This document shows positions 38,056 to 47,769 of a stretch of 64,000 nt of DNA, piece by piece. The position numbers were made by a program, and so were the translations under genes. Below the pieces are notes generated by a model, which did not search any database, was not told the DNA's origin, and saw nothing but the letters and a program-made list of their open reading frames with translations. The stretch is from Parabacteroides distasonis ATCC 8503 (lineage in GTDB: Bacteria; Bacteroidota; Bacteroidia; Bacteroidales; Tannerellaceae): NCBI RefSeq assembly GCF_000012845.1, contig NC_009615.1:767501-831500 (forward strand). Reading direction: 5' to 3'. Numbering within the stretch: position 1 is the first letter of the stretch; every line of letters starts with the position of its first letter.

Positions 38056-38129
38056 TGACCGCGACAGGATTCAAACCTGTAACCGGCTGATCCGTAGTCA
38101 GCTACTCTATTCAGTTGAGCTACGCGGCC
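38056..38129 (-). tRNA. tRNA-Arg (anticodon ACG), first in the cluster
   Basis: The 74-nt cloverleaf has acceptor GGCCGCG pairing with CGCGGTC and the anticodon ACG at 38095-38093. It is the promoter-proximal copy. Acceptor, variable-loop-adjacent and T-stem bases differ from the other two copies. Confidence 0.95.
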
Positions 38130-38150
38130 ATTGTTTCGTGATTGCGAGTG

Positions 38151-38181
38151 CAAAGGTACGTTTTTGTTTTAAATATGCAAA
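38151..38181 (-). promoter_or_regulatory. Promoter of the tRNA-Arg cluster
   Basis: Minus-strand TTTG (38181-38178) and TACCTTTG (38158-38151) are 19 bp apart, an exact consensus. The start would be near 38146, about 16 nt before the first tRNA. Confidence 0.85.
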
Positions 38182-38205
38182 CGTTTCGACTACTTTTTTG
38201 CGAAT

Positions 38206-40524
38206 TTAATCTAACATTTTTGGATTGAAGATCAGGTAACCAATGTTTAAGCCAAAGTTGAAATTCTCCTTCGGATAACTGTATCCGTTGGCGTACAGAC
38301 TGATACATAAGAATGGCAATTGCAATACGACCGCCGCTTCACCCATATAATTAAACGAGTGCAAAAACTTACCATAATGCGGGATTCCGACATACGGGTT
38401 GTTTTCCGGCACCGTCTTTTGTATTTCATAGAGTGGAGCGAAGCCATACATATCCAACCGGAAGTGCAGAAGCTTGCTTAACTTCAAGATCGGGGAAAGC
38501 CCAAAAGCCACATATTGGTTCGCCCGGAACGCCTCGTTGAATACAATCTCGCTATGGGGTGTCGGGGTAAACGCCGGGGCCTGTAATACGCTAGCCGTAT
38601 AGTTATTCATGAGGTTCTTGCTGGATATGACCATTTCCGCCAAATAACCTAAGTTGAAACGGTTGCTCAGCGTCTGGTATTGGTTCCAGCGCCCTTTCAG
38701 TTGCAGCCAGCTATGCACTTTGCGACCAATCGGGGCTTCCGTCGTGGCGGAAGTGGGGGATGGGGTATACTTCTCCGTACCGGTTACGTATTGGGCGATT
38801 AGGAATTGCTGTTTTCCGCTTATCGGGTATTGTTTGGTGTTGAGTGAGTTTTGCTCGATACTTAACGAGCCGCTGAATAAATCGTACCAGCTATGGTCGA
38901 AAGAGGCATTCGGGAAAGGTATCGTGGTGCTCTGCAAATAGAAATCGTTCAACCGTCCGTAGGCGAACCCGATCTCCGCTTTCGCGTGGTTGAGGAAGGG
39001 GAAGCCTAATTTTAGTTTCATGTACAGTTCTTTCTGCTTAATCATGGCGGGCACTATATCCTCATAAAAGAGGGATTGGCTTTCCGTGTATTTCTTGTCC
39101 GAGAAGACTCCTTGCCAATTTAAATAAGTGGGGATTTGCGTTTGCAGGTACATCCGGCCACTCAACATGACACCACTAAAGGAGTTACCCACTTGAAAGT
39201 TCGAGTTTACGTCGGCGGCGAACCGTCCCAGATATTGATACCCCAATCCTAGGTATAATTGATTCGCTTGATGAGACGATACGTTTCCACCGAAGCCAAC
39301 CGTGATCTCTTCTTTCATCTTCACGTCCAGGTAAAGATCGAATTTCTTCTCTTTCCGGTTATAAACGGCATGCGGCATGATTTCCCTAATCTTGGAATAG
39401 GTCAGCATCTTGAAATAAGCCCGCTTGAACTCTTCCATGGAGAACTCGTTATTGATATCCCTGTGTAATTGGGCCTCTATGTATTTACGCTGGGCCTCGG
39501 ATACGCCCGTCACGTAAATATTGCGGAAGATCAGCGGGGGAAGGTTCTCTTTATAGGCTTTTCTTCTTTCGGTAACCTCATTTAAAGGCACTTCCCGGGG
39601 AACCCGTTGCTTGATGGAGTCGATCATGGAAAGGGTACGTTTATACCCGATGTCCATAAGCTCCTTACCTTTCTGGAAATCCAATAAGGAGACGGTGGGA
39701 AAACTGAATTTAATCATCATGCCATCTTCCTCCGGTACCTCGTAATCGGTCTTTTGCATGATCATGGTCTCGATCTGGTTATAAGGATTCTCCGAAGGCT
39801 TTTTATTCCCTCCCGATACCGTCGATCCGAAAATGAAATCCGGGTGGAACGCGTCTTTCATCGGGCCTACCGGGAAATTATCGTAGATACCTCCATCGAA
39901 TAAAGGAATACTGTCTTTCCATATGGGCTGGAAGAAAAACGGGAAAGTCATGGAGGCACGTACGGCGTCTCCCAGATCCCCATTCTTAAAGATGATCGGC
40001 TTTTTAGTATATATATCCGAGGCCACGCAACGGAAAGGGACAAACAGGTTGTCGAAATTCCACCCCGCCTTTGCCGTCGCCTGCGAGAACAAGGCCATGA
40101 ACGCCTGATTCATCTGTATGGGATTGATCAAGCTTTGCGGTAAGAAGCTAGCCTTGATCTGTAGGGAATCGGACATATCGATGGAGAAATGCGCGAATTC
40201 CGGGGTCGGGTAAGGCTCCTTGAAATAATAGGTATATTGCTCCTCCACCGTACCTGTTTGCCAATAGGAGAACTCCTTGGAAAGCATTAGCTCCAGCATC
40301 TCCTCGGGGGAATACCCCATGGCGTATAAACTACCGATAATCGCCCCGATGGAGGTACCGGTAATGTAATCGATCGGTATATTATTTTCTTCCAGCGCCT
40401 TGATCACTCCGATATGTGCCGCTCCTTTGGCACCGCCGCCACTGAGTACCAACCCTACTTTCTGGGCGGAAACAATCTGAATGGCAGCAAGGAATAAGGC
40501 TATGATAACTGTTATTTTCCTCAT
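38206..40524 (-). CDS. Patatin-like phospholipase with BamA-like outer-membrane domain
   Basis: The 772-residue protein has a signal peptide (cleavage likely after IVSAQ) and a patatin domain (about 22-215). The oxyanion motif SGGGAKGAAH, nucleophile serine in GTSIGAIIG and catalytic aspartate in FDGGIYDNFPV are all present. A POTRA-like segment near 330-400 (LPPLIFRNIYVTGVSE) and a C-terminal region of amphipathic strands fit a 16-strand BamA-type barrel. This is the layout of PlpD-like type Vd autotransporters. The phospholipase activity is predicted from intact residues. Export of the patatin domain is inferred. Confidence 0.88.
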   Translation of the reverse strand: MRKITVIIALFLAAIQIVSAQKVGLVLSGGGAKGAAHIGVIKALEENNIPIDYITGTSIGAIIGSLYAMGYSPEEMLELMLSKEFSYWQTGTVEEQYTYYFKEPYPTPEFAHFSIDMSDSLQIKASFLPQSLINPIQMNQAFMALFSQATAKAGWNFDNLFVPFRCVASDIYTKKPIIFKNGDLGDAVRASMTFPFFFQPIWKDSIPLFDGGIYDNFPVGPMKDAFHPDFIFGSTVSGGNKKPSENPYNQIETMIMQKTDYEVPEEDGMMIKFSFPTVSLLDFQKGKELMDIGYKRTLSMIDSIKQRVPREVPLNEVTERRKAYKENLPPLIFRNIYVTGVSEAQRKYIEAQLHRDINNEFSMEEFKRAYFKMLTYSKIREIMPHAVYNRKEKKFDLYLDVKMKEEITVGFGGNVSSHQANQLYLGLGYQYLGRFAADVNSNFQVGNSFSGVMLSGRMYLQTQIPTYLNWQGVFSDKKYTESQSLFYEDIVPAMIKQKELYMKLKLGFPFLNHAKAEIGFAYGRLNDFYLQSTTIPFPNASFDHSWYDLFSGSLSIEQNSLNTKQYPISGKQQFLIAQYVTGTEKYTPSPTSATTEAPIGRKVHSWLQLKGRWNQYQTLSNRFNLGYLAEMVISSKNLMNNYTASVLQAPAFTPTPHSEIVFNEAFRANQYVAFGLSPILKLSKLLHFRLDMYGFAPLYEIQKTVPENNPYVGIPHYGKFLHSFNYMGEAAVVLQLPFLCISLYANGYSYPKENFNFGLNIGYLIFNPKMLD

Positions 40525-40636
40525 ATGAACCCAATCTGTTTTTCTTCTCCAAATGTAAGAAGTATTTCTTTAGAAACATAAACATTTTGTTTTTTCGTAT
40601 TGTTGAGTTATCAATACAATTAAAACAGAAGATGTT

Positions 40637-40960
40637 ATGAAAGAGAAAGAATTGAATAGGGAAGAGCGGAATAAGACCGTTATGGAGACTGGTGCTTTGG
40701 TCATGGCTGAGTTTTATGCGGATTGGTGCCCTCATTGCCAGAAAATGATGCCGATCGTGAAGGAGTTCAAGGAATTGGAGAAAGGAAAATTAGAAGTGGT
40801 ACAAATCAATATCGAGGAGGAGAGCGCTCTTGCCGATTTGTATACGGTGGAATCGATTCCTACTTTTATCCTGCTACGGAAAGGGGAGGCTTTGTGGAGA
40901 CAATCCGGCGAGATGAACTTGGATAGGTTGCGGAAAGTGGTCGAGGATGTCGTGGGCTGA
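40637..40960 (+). CDS. Thioredoxin-fold protein with WCPHC active site
   Basis: The 107-residue single-domain protein has the redox centre W30-C31-P32-H33-C34 in FYADWCPHCQKMMPIV and the cis-proline region ESIPTFILL. The CPHC dipeptide is that of oxidising DsbA rather than CGPC thioredoxin, but no signal peptide is present, so a cytosolic role is likely. It is transcribed divergently from the patatin gene and ends at a bidirectional terminator shared with htpG. Confidence 0.9.
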   Translation: MKEKELNREERNKTVMETGALVMAEFYADWCPHCQKMMPIVKEFKELEKGKLEVVQINIEEESALADLYTVESIPTFILLRKGEALWRQSGEMNLDRLRKVVEDVVG

Positions 40961-40964
40961 AACT

Positions 40965-40999
40965 AAAAAAACCGTTCCCCCGAGAAGGAACGGTTTTTT
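40965..40999. terminator. Bidirectional terminator between the thioredoxin gene and htpG
   Basis: AAACCGTTCC (ending 40978) pairs with GGAACGGTTT (starting 40987), with A-run and T-run flanks, so it works in both directions. Confidence 0.9.
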
Positions 41000-41017
41000 A
41001 TATATGTGAGGATTGGT

Positions 41018-43072
41018 TTATCCGATCAGTTCTACGCTACGTTTGATGAATTGGCTTAAGGCCTCTCCCTTCAGCATACCGTTTCCTAACAAAGCAAGGT
41101 CGATCAACTGACTAACTGTCTTGTTCGTACCGGCGTACTCGGCGAGAACTTGGTTGCGTTGCTCACGAAGCTCATCCAGCTTATGGTTGGTGTTGGTCAT
41201 ATCCTCTTTCTCTTGCGCCGTGATCTCATCTTCTTTCTTTTTGCTTTGAGCCTCACGTAAGTCGGCTTGACGAGCCTCCCATCCTTTGATATCGCTAAGG
41301 ATCGGTTTTAACTTCTCGTCGCAAGCTTGCTCCTCTTCAGTTAATACTTTCTTGATCAACGGATGATCCGTATTCAATACGAAGTTGAAGCTATCCGGCA
41401 TCTCGCCATAGAAAGACATACCCGGTTGCATAGCGGACATCTCACGCATTCTTCGCATATACTCGCTTTGTGTCAACATGACAGGGTTCGCGTTTTCGCC
41501 CAATGCCTCGAATGTTACGTAGAACTCGGTCTTGTTCAATTTCGGCATCTGACTCTTGAATACTTCCTGCATGGCCATTTTCTGCTCCTCGCTCAAGGTT
41601 ACCTTATTCGAGTCTTCCTTGCGGATCAGGTTATCGATCGTATCGCTATCCACACGAACGAAGCGGCTCTTCTCGAACTTCTGCTCCAATTGTCCGATCA
41701 AGTGTACATCCAATTGTCCGTCCATTTCCAAGACGCTGTAACCTTTGTCCTTTGCGGCTTGTATATAGCTGTATTGCTCGTCTTTATTGGTGGTATACAG
41801 ATAGATTAAGTTACCCTCTTTGTCTGTCTGGTTGTCCTTGATTAAGTTCTTGTATTCCTCGAAAGTGAAGTATTTGCCTTCGACGTCCTTGAATAAGGCG
41901 AACTTAACCGCACGGTCGTAGAACTTCTCATCAGTCAACATACCATATTGGATGAATAGTTTCAAGCTATCCCATTTCTCCTCGAACTGCGGGCGGTCGT
42001 TCTTGAAGATCTCTTCCAAGCGGTCTGCCACCTTCTTCGTGATGTGGTTGGAGATCTTCTTCACGTTCTGATCGCTTTGCAAATAGGAACGGGATACGTT
42101 CAACGGGATATCCGGCGAATCCAATACACCATGCAATAATGTCAAGAACTCAGGAACGATACCCTCTACGGAATCCGTAACGAATACTTGGTTGCAATAT
42201 AACTGGATCTTGTTACGATGCAAGTCGATATTGCTCTTGATGCGAGGGAAATATAAGATACCGGTCAAGTTGAACGGATAGTCTACGTTCAAGTGAATCC
42301 AGAACAACGGCTCATCCGTCATAGGATATAAGTCACGATAGAACTTCTTGTAATCCTCGTCGGTCATATCGGCCGGTTTGCGAACCCATGCCGGTTTGGT
42401 GTCGTTGATTACGTTATCTTCGTCCGTATCTACATATTTGCCATCCTTCCACTCTTGCTTCTTGCCGAATGCGATAGGAACCGGTAAGAAACGGCAGTAT
42501 TTTGTCAATAAGCCATTGATCTTATCCTTGTTCAAGAAATCTTTATTCTCGTCGTCTATATACAGGATAATATCGGTACCACGATCCTCTTTCGTCGTTT
42601 CCTCCAAGGAGTATTCCGGTGTACCGTCGCAGCTCCATTTCATGGGAACAGCGCCTTCTTTGTACGATTTCGTCACGATCTCTACTTTCTTGGAAACCAT
42701 GAAAGAGGAGTAGAAACCAAGACCGAAGTGACCGATGATAGAAGCGGCGTCGTTCTTGTATTTCTCAACGAACTCCTCGGCGCCGGAGAAAGCGATCTGG
42801 TTGATGTACTTATCGATCTCCTCGGCTGTCATACCGATACCCCGGTCAGAGATCGTGATCGTTTTGTCATCGAACTTAACCTGTACGGTCAAATCACCGA
42901 GTTCGCCTTTAAACTCGCCTACGGAAGAAAGCGTTTTTAACTTCTGGGTAGCGTCTACCGCATTAGAAACAAGTTCACGAAGGAAGATTTCGTGATCACT
43001 GTATAAGAACTTCTTGATAATCGGAAAGATGTTTTCCGATGTTACTCCGATGTTACCTTGTTTACTGCTCAT
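41018..43072 (-). CDS. htpG: Molecular chaperone HtpG (Hsp90)
   Basis: HtpG is the bacterial Hsp90 ATPase. The 684-residue product begins with the N-terminal ATP-binding fold (IFLRELVSNAVDATQKLK, ISDRGIGMTAEEIDKY, GHFGLGFYSSFMVS) and continues through the middle domain (NVSRSYLQSD) to the dimerisation domain. It is longer than the 624-residue E. coli protein because of inserts in the middle and C-terminal parts, which is usual for Bacteroidota. The 170-nt upstream gap shows no clear heat-shock element. Confidence 0.97.
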   Translation of the reverse strand: MSSKQGNIGVTSENIFPIIKKFLYSDHEIFLRELVSNAVDATQKLKTLSSVGEFKGELGDLTVQVKFDDKTITISDRGIGMTAEEIDKYINQIAFSGAEEFVEKYKNDAASIIGHFGLGFYSSFMVSKKVEIVTKSYKEGAVPMKWSCDGTPEYSLEETTKEDRGTDIILYIDDENKDFLNKDKINGLLTKYCRFLPVPIAFGKKQEWKDGKYVDTDEDNVINDTKPAWVRKPADMTDEDYKKFYRDLYPMTDEPLFWIHLNVDYPFNLTGILYFPRIKSNIDLHRNKIQLYCNQVFVTDSVEGIVPEFLTLLHGVLDSPDIPLNVSRSYLQSDQNVKKISNHITKKVADRLEEIFKNDRPQFEEKWDSLKLFIQYGMLTDEKFYDRAVKFALFKDVEGKYFTFEEYKNLIKDNQTDKEGNLIYLYTTNKDEQYSYIQAAKDKGYSVLEMDGQLDVHLIGQLEQKFEKSRFVRVDSDTIDNLIRKEDSNKVTLSEEQKMAMQEVFKSQMPKLNKTEFYVTFEALGENANPVMLTQSEYMRRMREMSAMQPGMSFYGEMPDSFNFVLNTDHPLIKKVLTEEEQACDEKLKPILSDIKGWEARQADLREAQSKKKEDEITAQEKEDMTNTNHKLDELREQRNQVLAEYAGTNKTVSQLIDLALLGNGMLKGEALSQFIKRSVELIG

Positions 43073-43196
43073 AGTCTGAATATCTTATTATTTTTATTGT
43101 TATTTTGTGCGTATTCCTGATCCTGATCATTCTCAAGATCCGCCTATTCCTATACAAAACGAATGCCAAAATGTTTCGGATAAACTATAAATGACA

Positions 43197-43234
43197 AAAA
43201 GGCAGATGCCGGCTGATAGATTTGCAGCCGGGCA
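43197..43234 (-). terminator. Terminator of the efflux operon
   Basis: On the minus strand a GCCCGGCTG/CAGCCGGC hairpin lies right after the MFS stop, and TGCCTTTTTG follows. The T-run is at 43201-43197. Confidence 0.75.
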
Positions 43235-43242
43235 TAGTTTGA

Positions 43243-44847
43243 TCAAACCATATCATCTCCTGTCTTGGCGAATGTAACACGGATGGTTTTATGGAATGGG
43301 ATAAAACGAGATACGATCGCTATGAATAAGGAGATGACTAATAAATACCCCAGTATCTCTTTTAACGCCAATAATAAGCTTTGTTGCTGTAACGTATTAT
43401 AGAGTGTATTGGTAGCCATTTGCGCTGCCTCGTCGTAGGGATGCCCTTGGGTCAAGGCGTTGCCAAGCGCCTGATTATAGCGTGAGGCGGCTAGAGGATC
43501 GGCCAGCGTAACGGTTTCTGATAAGGAATACATATATTTTTGTTCCAAGCGATATAGTATATTACTGTAAAAAGAAGTCGCCATGATAGGGGATAGTACC
43601 GAACGGAAAATGATGAGAAAGAAAGCGTTTGACAATAAATATTTAGGATTTAAATCTTCCACGGCAAATAAGGCGAAAGCTATGATTAGAATCATCATGC
43701 CCAATCCCCTGAGGAATATAGGAAAGTAGAGCATCTCGTATCTGCTATCCGGTGAGATCCCGAAATAAAGGCTCCCGAAGAACAGGACGAAACAACTCAT
43801 TCCTCCCGCTATCAAGAAACGAAACCGCCAACGTTGCCACCGGAACCACCAAAAACAGATGAACGCCCCCAAGACATATCCCGGAAGCAAATAAGTATAA
43901 AGGGAATAGGTATGGGTACTGTCTACCTTTAAGATACTGGTCAGGTAGCTGGTCAACAAGGTAGTCGAAGTACTGAAAAACATGACAAGCATCATATAGA
44001 AATAACCGATAATGGCTTTCGGCTGGTATAAAGGCGCCAGATTCACGTACGGACGTTCCGAATGATATTGATACCAAATAAATAAAGCGATCAATATCGG
44101 GGCGATCATGATATAAAGGCAAATCTTGGGGGATGCCATCCAGTCGAGTACTTTCCCGTAATTAATGACATACATAAGCATTAACAATCCGGTGGATATG
44201 ATGAACATTTCCCGGATGTGTAGATCGGCCAAGGGGATGGACTTGATCGGCCGGTTATGGCGGAAGCAGATGATTACCATTACTATGGCCAATAAAATCA
44301 TTAGCATCATGAAGTAATACATATATTTCCAGTCGTAATGGTAGGCTAACTGTGCGGTAACAAGCATGGACGCTTGTCCCCCTCCGAAAACAAAAGGATA
44401 GAAGTAGGAATAGAATTGGCTACGTATATTTTTAGGGCTGAATATCTTTTGTGCGTACCGGATAAACCACAGCATGAGAAACCCTTTCAGGAAACCGATC
44501 GCGAAACTACAGACGATCAATATGTCGGCGTTCTGGGAGCGGGCACAGATCCAGCTTAAGAAGAACTGGGCGACTAAATCCGCTAACAATAAGAATTTTA
44601 TAGAGAAGGCTTCTAATATCTTCGGAATAATCGGATAGGATACCGCCATTCCCGCCGCTGCCGCGTAATATCCCATGGTTATATCCTCGGTGTTCGTGCC
44701 TAGCGTGTTTGATACCTCCAGCATACTGCCGGTGTACGAACCGTTTAGCATCGTAACCGGAAGGATAACGATGAAGATGCAAATCAATCCTAACCAGTCC
44801 GGCACCCATTGGCGGATCGGTGCCCCAAGCTCTTTCATCGTGATCAT
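43243..44847 (-). CDS. MFS drug efflux transporter (EmrB-like)
   Basis: The 534-residue polytopic protein has about 12-14 membrane segments spread over the whole length, with a basic cytoplasmic loop near the middle. It resembles the DHA2-type permeases paired with HlyD adaptors. The start overlaps the adaptor stop by 4 nt (ATGA), a mark of coupled translation. With the adaptor and TolC-like protein it should form a tripartite pump. The substrate is unknown. Confidence 0.9.
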   Translation of the reverse strand: MITMKELGAPIRQWVPDWLGLICIFIVILPVTMLNGSYTGSMLEVSNTLGTNTEDITMGYYAAAAGMAVSYPIIPKILEAFSIKFLLLADLVAQFFLSWICARSQNADILIVCSFAIGFLKGFLMLWFIRYAQKIFSPKNIRSQFYSYFYPFVFGGGQASMLVTAQLAYHYDWKYMYYFMMLMILLAIVMVIICFRHNRPIKSIPLADLHIREMFIISTGLLMLMYVINYGKVLDWMASPKICLYIMIAPILIALFIWYQYHSERPYVNLAPLYQPKAIIGYFYMMLVMFFSTSTTLLTSYLTSILKVDSTHTYSLYTYLLPGYVLGAFICFWWFRWQRWRFRFLIAGGMSCFVLFFGSLYFGISPDSRYEMLYFPIFLRGLGMMILIIAFALFAVEDLNPKYLLSNAFFLIIFRSVLSPIMATSFYSNILYRLEQKYMYSLSETVTLADPLAASRYNQALGNALTQGHPYDEAAQMATNTLYNTLQQQSLLLALKEILGYLLVISLFIAIVSRFIPFHKTIRVTFAKTGDDMV

Positions 44848-45914
44848 TTGCGTAAGGCTTCTGTTTCAACCATCATGCCTGCTCTTAAGTATTGCGTATC
44901 TTCTTGCGATAGATTTTCCAAGTCTATCCGTACCGGGATACGTTGTTGTACCTTGACGAAGTTTCCGGCGGAATTGTCGGTCGGGACCAATGAGTATTTG
45001 GAGCCTGTGGCGTCGGAGATTGCGGTTACCTCCCCGTTGAATATCTTTCCCGGCAACGCGTCTACCTTGATACGTACTTTTTGCCCGATATAGATGTGGG
45101 GGATCTGGGTCTCCTTGTAATTGGCCGTGATCCATTTGTCTTTATCTCGTACGAGGTAGGATATCGTTTGTCCGGCTTGCACGTATTGTCCGGGCTCTAA
45201 GGTCCGTCTGCCTACATGACCGTCGTAAGGGGCGGTTATAACGGTATAGGAAAGGTTTAACCTCGCTAAATCCAGATCCGCTTCTTTTCGTAAGATCGCC
45301 GCCTCGGCTCCTGTTGTCTTCTTGCTGGTTTCGGTGAATTGGGAGAAAGCGGCTTTCTTTTGTTCCACCAACGCCTGATATCGGGCTTGCGCCGCCTCGA
45401 AAGCGGCTTTGGATTGCTCGTATTGTTGCTCGGGGACCGATTCTTCTTTCAGCAGCCGCTCAAATCGGTGATAATCCTGTTCCAGTTGCCAAAGCTTGGC
45501 TTTAGCTTCGGCGATGTTGGCGTCTTGTACGGCGATGTTCGTATGGGAGGTCTCGATACCGGAACGAAGTACGTCTTGTGATCCTTGGGCATCGATCAAC
45601 GCGGCCTCTGCCTCTTTTAACTTGATCCGATATTCCCGATCGTCCAGTATGAGAAGTGTGTCCCCTTGGTGAACGTACTGGTGTTCCTTGAAACGGACCT
45701 CTTTTATGTAGCCGGAGGCACGTATATTTAGTGGGGCGATATATTGGTCCACAAAGGCATCGTTTGTCACCTCATAATTGATGTAACGCCAGAAATAATT
45801 GGCTGTCCACCAAATGCCGGAACCGGCTAAAAGGATACATATGGAGTTTAATACTATATTCCGTGTCCTTACTTTCTTTAGTCTTTGATGTTTCTCTTTT
45901 AATTCGTTTGCCAT
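44844..45914 (-). CDS. HlyD/EmrA-family membrane-fusion protein
   Basis: The 356-residue periplasmic adaptor has one N-terminal membrane helix (NSICILLAGSGIWWTANYF) and a split biotinyl-lipoyl-like domain (APLNIRASGYIKEV, ITAPYDGHVGRRTLEPGQYV). A long alpha-helical hairpin at about 95-195 is rich in Ala, Glu and Gln. It bridges the MFS permease and the TolC-like channel encoded beside it. Overlap with the permease gene is 4 nt. Confidence 0.93.
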   Translation of the reverse strand: MANELKEKHQRLKKVRTRNIVLNSICILLAGSGIWWTANYFWRYINYEVTNDAFVDQYIAPLNIRASGYIKEVRFKEHQYVHQGDTLLILDDREYRIKLKEAEAALIDAQGSQDVLRSGIETSHTNIAVQDANIAEAKAKLWQLEQDYHRFERLLKEESVPEQQYEQSKAAFEAAQARYQALVEQKKAAFSQFTETSKKTTGAEAAILRKEADLDLARLNLSYTVITAPYDGHVGRRTLEPGQYVQAGQTISYLVRDKDKWITANYKETQIPHIYIGQKVRIKVDALPGKIFNGEVTAISDATGSKYSLVPTDNSAGNFVKVQQRIPVRIDLENLSQEDTQYLRAGMMVETEALRK

Positions 45915-45929
45915 AGTCGTTGTTTCTTT

Positions 45930-47249
45930 TTAGAGACGGCCGCAAGCCTTCTGTAGTTGATAGTAAGTGTAAATCACGTGGGTACGGGCATTCGTGAGCT
46001 GTAGCTCCGCGTTGAGGAGAACCGAGTTCGCGTCGAGTAAGTCGGTTAGGATCGCCAATTGGTTTAAATAGCGGTTTTGCATGATCCTGTAGTTCTCTTG
46101 AGCTTGCCGTACGGATAACTTCAAGGCTTCCACTTCTTGTAGGGCCTCCTTATGACGTAAGAACGCGGTGCGTACTTCCATGCGGATTTTCTGCTTTTTC
46201 TGTTCCTCCTCGTTTTTATGTAACGAGACCATCCATTTGCTTTCCTTTATTTTATGGTTGTTTTTATATAAAGAGGATAAAGGGTAGGAGAGCGACAGTC
46301 CTATGTTCCAGTTGTTATTGTACATATCCGCTAATGTTCGGGAGACTGGACGTGCCAATGTGTTCGACGCATATAGCGATAGGCTGGGTAGCGAGGAGGC
46401 TTTAGTCAAACGTATATCATTTTGGGCTAACTCTGTTTGTTTCCGGAGTAGACGTATCGCCGGATCATTGGAATAGGCTTGGGCTACATAATCTTCGTAA
46501 GTTTCTAAAGATACGGTTTGGTCCAGTAACGTGGTATCTGGTTTGAGCAATAGATTCTCATCGAGACCGATCAGGATATCCAATTGCTGTGATACCAGTA
46601 TGAGGCTATTATCCGTTTCTTGCAAGGATAGGCGGTCGTTGGTTAATTGCATCTCGCTTCTTAATACGTCGTTATTGGTTATCAGTCCCTCTTTTTTCAT
46701 ACGCCGGATATCTTGTAGGCGGCGTTCCGATTCCTCGATATTACGGGAAAGCACCTCACGTTGTTTAAACAGGCTGAAAAGACCGATGTATTGATTTAAT
46801 AGACCGAGCTTGATCTCACTCTGGTCTGTGAGCGTTTGTAAAGAGGCGACTTCTTTCTCCAGATCCGCTTTCCGGATGGAATACCGGATTTTACCGCCTT
46901 GGTATATCGGTTGGGTAAGGTCGATGGCATAGTTCTGGGACCAATCGGGCGCTTCCGGGCGAGTCGGATGGGCGAGTCCTTGCTCAAAGAGGATCGGTTG
47001 CCCTACATATCCACCTTTCAAGCCGATTTGCAGGTCTGGCAATTGTGCGGAACGTGCCGTATGGGTTCTCTCTTGCGCTATCGATTCTTTTAAGACGTCT
47101 GCTTGGATCTGCAGACTATGCCGTACGCCTCTCTCGAAAAGCTGGTCGATGGTCAAGAAGAGCGAATCGGTTTGGGCGATTGCCGGAAATGTAGCGACCG
47201 TCATACAAAAGAGGCTCAATACGTGCTTTTTATATATTCTCAAGGACAT
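45930..47249 (-). CDS. TolC-family outer-membrane efflux protein
   Basis: The 439-residue protein has a signal peptide (cleavage likely after FPAIAQ). Two repeats of the outer-membrane efflux protein family (about 30-220 and 240-435) are made of long coiled-coil helices with heptad Leu/Gln/Glu patterns. It probably forms the trimeric exit duct of the pump. The start overlaps the marR 3' end by 20 nt, and the adaptor gene follows after 15 nt. Confidence 0.92.
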   Translation of the reverse strand: MSLRIYKKHVLSLFCMTVATFPAIAQTDSLFLTIDQLFERGVRHSLQIQADVLKESIAQERTHTARSAQLPDLQIGLKGGYVGQPILFEQGLAHPTRPEAPDWSQNYAIDLTQPIYQGGKIRYSIRKADLEKEVASLQTLTDQSEIKLGLLNQYIGLFSLFKQREVLSRNIEESERRLQDIRRMKKEGLITNNDVLRSEMQLTNDRLSLQETDNSLILVSQQLDILIGLDENLLLKPDTTLLDQTVSLETYEDYVAQAYSNDPAIRLLRKQTELAQNDIRLTKASSLPSLSLYASNTLARPVSRTLADMYNNNWNIGLSLSYPLSSLYKNNHKIKESKWMVSLHKNEEEQKKQKIRMEVRTAFLRHKEALQEVEALKLSVRQAQENYRIMQNRYLNQLAILTDLLDANSVLLNAELQLTNARTHVIYTYYQLQKACGRL

Positions 47250-47670
47250 TATGTACTGCTTTTAATTCGGATAACATGGTTTCTACGTTCTCTATTCCGA
47301 TAATATGCTCCGCATGTACATAAACCTGATCAAGGATCGGGCGAATTTGCTTTTTGAATTCTTCTCCTTCCGGGGTTAGGAAAACCAGTTTGTTCCTCCG
47401 GTCCTCGGGATCTTCTTTCCGATGGACGTAGCCTTTCTTCTCTAAATTGTTCATTAGGTTTGTCAGACAAGCCTTATCCTTTGCCGTTCTCTCTGCCAAG
47501 ACCTGTTGGGTGATACCTTGTTCGTGCCATAGGCAACTCAAGATTTGAAGCATCTCAAATGTTATACCGGCGTTGTTCTTTTTCAGCGTTCGTTGCATAG
47601 ACCGACGAAATGCCATGCGTGTGCGGACAACTTGTAACATAAGTTCCCGGAATTCTTTACCTTCTACCAT
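47230..47670 (-). CDS. MarR-family transcriptional regulator
   Basis: The 146-residue protein is a winged-helix MarR repressor. It shows a recognition-helix region (GITQQVLAERTAKDKACLTNLMNNLEKKG, about 70-98), the wing EDPEDRRNKLVFLT, and flanking dimerisation helices. It is the first gene of the efflux operon and very likely represses it. A 22-bp inverted repeat sits over the -33 element of its promoter. Confidence 0.93.
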   Translation of the reverse strand: MVEGKEFRELMLQVVRTRMAFRRSMQRTLKKNNAGITFEMLQILSCLWHEQGITQQVLAERTAKDKACLTNLMNNLEKKGYVHRKEDPEDRRNKLVFLTPEGEEFKKQIRPILDQVYVHAEHIIGIENVETMLSELKAVHNVLENI

Positions 47671-47700
47671 TACTTATAATTCTTTTAAACTTGCTGGGCG

Positions 47701-47744
47701 CGAAGATAGCGTTTTTTCTCGGATTAGTCAAATGTTTAACTAAT
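47701..47744 (-). promoter_or_regulatory. Efflux operon promoter with overlapping MarR-type operator
   Basis: Minus-strand TTTG (47732-47729) and TATCTTCG (47708-47701) are 20 bp apart. An imperfect 22-bp inverted repeat, ATTAGTCAAAT with GTTTAACTAAT, spans 47723-47744 and is centred on the TTTG. Repressor bound there would block the promoter. Confidence 0.65.
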
Positions 47745-47769
47745 TAGTGTCTCGCTAATAAAGTATGTT

